From Fidelibacterota bacterium (lineage in GTDB: Bacteria; Fidelibacterota; Marinisomatia; Marinisomatales; UBA8229): a stretch of 7,758 nucleotides of DNA. Within the stretch, counting starts at the first letter, position 1. Every line of letters starts with the position of its first letter. This document shows positions 6,079 through 7,758 of the stretch, one piece after another. The translations under genes and the position numbers were made by a program. Under the pieces are notes generated by a model. That model was not told the origin of the DNA and searched no databases. It saw only the letters and a program-made list of their open reading frames with translations. Location: positions 1 through 7,758 of the forward strand of contig DPYO01000013.1 in NCBI GenBank assembly GCA_003535775.1, given 5' to 3'.

Positions 6079-6944
6079 GACCCTTCCATGACCATTCTGG
6101 CTTGTTCATCGGCATGGTATGAACTTCGTACCAATGAGCCCGATTCAACTACATCAAACCCTAATTCTAAGCCAATTTTCTTATACTTCATGAATTCTTG
6201 ATCCTTTACATATCGAATAACGGGTAAGTGATTTTTGCTTGGCTGTAAATATTGGCCAATGGTGAAAATTGTAACTCCAATTTCAATAACTTGCTCCATA
6301 GTTTCTACAACTTCATCAAAAGATTCACCTAATCCGACCATCATGCCGGTTTTAGTTCTTAAGCCATTATTGGTAGCGAATTTTAATACATCCAGGCTAC
6401 GATGCCAGTTAGCTTGACTCCGAACTTTTTTACTTATACGCTCGATACATTCTATGTTATGACCGAAAATTTCAGGTTCAGCAGTAAATACTTTTAATAA
6501 AGATGGCTTATGTCCTTTAAAGTCAGGTGTTAATACTTCTACAGTACATTTTGGAACTTGAGTGTGAATTTGTTCGATTGTTTCTGCCCAAATTGTTGCA
6601 CCATAATCATCCTTGATATCATCTCTATCAACCGATGTAATTACAATATGACGTAGATCCATTTTTTTCACAGCCATGGCAGTTCGAAACGGTTCCATAG
6701 GATCATCCCAAATTGGTTTACCAGTTTTTACAGAACAAAATCCACAAGCGCGAGTGCAAACATCTCCAAGAATCATAATAGTTGCTGTACGTCGATCCCA
6801 ACATTCATAAATATTCGGGCAGCGGGCTTCTTCGCAAACGGTGTGAAGATTATTATCCCGAACAACATCATTCACAAATTTGTAGTCTTCAGTTATTTGA
6901 AGGCGAATTTTCGGTTTGAATGACGTTGTGATAGCTTCAGGCAT
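6075..6944 (-). CDS. lipA: Lipoyl synthase (radical SAM)
   Basis: LipA inserts two sulfur atoms at C6 and C8 of protein-bound octanoyl groups to make lipoate on the lipoyl domains of 2-oxoacid dehydrogenases and the glycine cleavage H protein. At 289 residues it is a normal bacterial length. The auxiliary 4Fe-4S cluster cysteines are Cys37, Cys42 and Cys48 (CEEARCPNIYEC), followed by the radical SAM motif Cys63-x3-Cys67-x2-Cys70 (CTRACGFC). The C-terminal RSSYHADE at 273-280 supplies the serine ligand of the sacrificial auxiliary cluster. All family hallmarks are intact. The ATG at 6944 lies 8 nt inside the end of the methyltransferase gene, and the stop overlaps the next gene by 4 nt, so it is the middle gene of a coupled operon. 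The upstream purine run AAAAAGAAAA is a weak ribosome-binding site, consistent with coupling. The octanoyltransferase gene lipB is not in the window. Confidence 0.97.
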   Translation of the reverse strand: MPEAITTSFKPKIRLQITEDYKFVNDVVRDNNLHTVCEEARCPNIYECWDRRTATIMILGDVCTRACGFCSVKTGKPIWDDPMEPFRTAMAVKKMDLRHIVITSVDRDDIKDDYGATIWAETIEQIHTQVPKCTVEVLTPDFKGHKPSLLKVFTAEPEIFGHNIECIERISKKVRSQANWHRSLDVLKFATNNGLRTKTGMMVGLGESFDEVVETMEQVIEIGVTIFTIGQYLQPSKNHLPVIRYVKDQEFMKYKKIGLELGFDVVESGSLVRSSYHADEQARMVMEGS

Positions 6945-7758
6945 TTTTCTTTTTAAATAGGTAAATCATATAATGACGATACTTTCTAAATAAGTTGCTA
7001 TTAATCAGTTCCAATTGACCCATTTTAGACTCAATTTTTGTTGCAATAATTTTCCCAACTATAGACGCTGTTTTGGGGTAATTCTTTTTTGCAGAATAAA
7101 TCCCATATTCCATGACTGGGTTAATAAATCGTTCAATGAAATATTTTCCATAATCCAAAGTGGGCATTGTGTTATCCGTTTGGTCATATTCTCTAATTAG
7201 ATCAAATCCATTTTCGTTAGCACTTGATAGGTATTTCCCCATATCATGGGACGATTTCAAATGATGGTTCTTTGATCCATCCCGGAAATGCACAAAATAA
7301 TCAGATACCAGTAAATAGCCACCATCTCGAAGCGTTTCTTTCGCCTTTTTAAATCCTTCATCAATGTTGATGTAGCATGCACTTTCACTTTCTAAAATAA
7401 GATCATACTCTTTTACCGGATTGAAGTATTCAAATTTGCAATGATGAAATGTCATAGCATCATTAAACTTTTCTGCAATAACTGATTTTTGAAATTCATC
7501 CGGAGATAGTGCTTCCACTAAATATCCCATTTCCTGAAGATAATCTGCGTTTCCGCCAATGCCGCATCCTACATCTAAAATAGATTTAACATCTTCAGGA
7601 ATAAAAGATGCTAAATGTTCGATGTATCGATTTTGGGCATCTTTTATTTCTTGCAACGTGACTTTATCTAAATCAACAGACTCCGGGTGATCCCAAAACC
7701 CATAATGGAGATAAGGAGACTGGATCGTTTCGGAATAGAGTTTTAATACGTGATCAAT
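6937..7758 (-). CDS. Class I SAM-dependent methyltransferase, 5' end beyond window
   Basis: The frame is open from the window edge to a TGA at 6937, giving 273 visible residues with no start codon that need be used. A TTG at 7656 could be taken as a start, but the 34 codons before it encode family-like sequence, including SPYLHYGFWDHPE and the approach to AQNRYIEHL, so the real start is further upstream. Motif I, ILDVGCGIGGNA at 60-71, binds S-adenosylmethionine. A post-I motif VEALSPDEF follows at about 81-89, then YDLILESESACYI and LRDGGYLLVSDYFV further on. This is a Methyltransf_11/UbiE-like Rossmann methyltransferase of the kind that acts on small molecules or lipids; the substrate cannot be told. 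The C-terminal third, with KNYPKTASIVGKIIATKIESKM split by short basic stretches, is not part of the core fold. It overlaps lipA by 8 nt, so co-expression is likely. Confidence 0.92.
   Translation of the reverse strand: MDHVLKLYSETIQSPYLHYGFWDHPESVDLDKVTLQEIKDAQNRYIEHLASFIPEDVKSILDVGCGIGGNADYLQEMGYLVEALSPDEFQKSVIAEKFNDAMTFHHCKFEYFNPVKEYDLILESESACYINIDEGFKKAKETLRDGGYLLVSDYFVHFRDGSKNHHLKSSHDMGKYLSSANENGFDLIREYDQTDNTMPTLDYGKYFIERFINPVMEYGIYSAKKNYPKTASIVGKIIATKIESKMGQLELINSNLFRKYRHYMIYLFKKKNA

Noticed and set aside
5603..7200. Plus-strand frames at 5603-5818, 6235-6417 and 7015-7200
   Set aside because: Antisense shadows of the membrane protein, lipA and methyltransferase genes, without ribosome-binding sites or recognisable sequence.

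Overview
All genes here lie on the minus strand, so transcription runs from high to low coordinates. The DNA is AT-rich, the tRNA lacks an encoded CCA, and the genes are tightly packed. The partial secreted protein at the low-coordinate end is rich in Asp, Asn, Trp and Tyr. It resembles large exported proteins I associate with uncultured marine bacteria of the Fibrobacterota-Chlorobiota-Bacteroidota area, Ca. Marinimicrobia/Neomarinimicrobiota (SAR406) being my first guess. That assignment is inference; no marker gene in the window settles it.

Reading in the direction of transcription, the first block (7758 to 5437) is three overlapping genes. These are a class I SAM-dependent methyltransferase whose start lies beyond the window, lipoyl synthase (lipA, 8-nt overlap), and a 213-residue membrane-anchored protein of unknown function joined to lipA by an ATGA overlap. 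They look like one translationally coupled operon.

After a 95-nt gap, which carries a possible sigma-54-like promoter, comes the second block (5323 to 2497). It holds the ATP-dependent protease Lon, a tRNA-Val(UAC) gene 23 nt after it, and a CspA-family cold shock protein 51 nt after the tRNA. The block closes with a very clear intrinsic terminator. The spacings leave little room for separate promoters, so lon, tRNA-Val and csp may share a transcript cut apart by tRNA processing.

The third block (2427 to 1) holds a fold-type II PLP-dependent threonine/serine dehydratase-like enzyme. Nine nucleotides later, in the same frame, an exported protein of at least 488 residues begins and runs off the window. 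This last open frame is the largest unexplained coding region.

Most of the window is ordinary housekeeping: protein quality control, lipoate synthesis, cold shock and amino-acid metabolism. I see no CRISPR array, insertion sequence, phage gene or defence system. The points most worth checking are the tRNA placed between lon and csp, the possible sigma-54 site, the unknown lipA-coupled membrane protein and the large secreted protein with two cysteine-bounded loops. Three start sites were also revised: Lon begins at an ATG with a good ribosome-binding site, the dehydratase cannot begin inside the csp terminator, and the methyltransferase has no start in the window.
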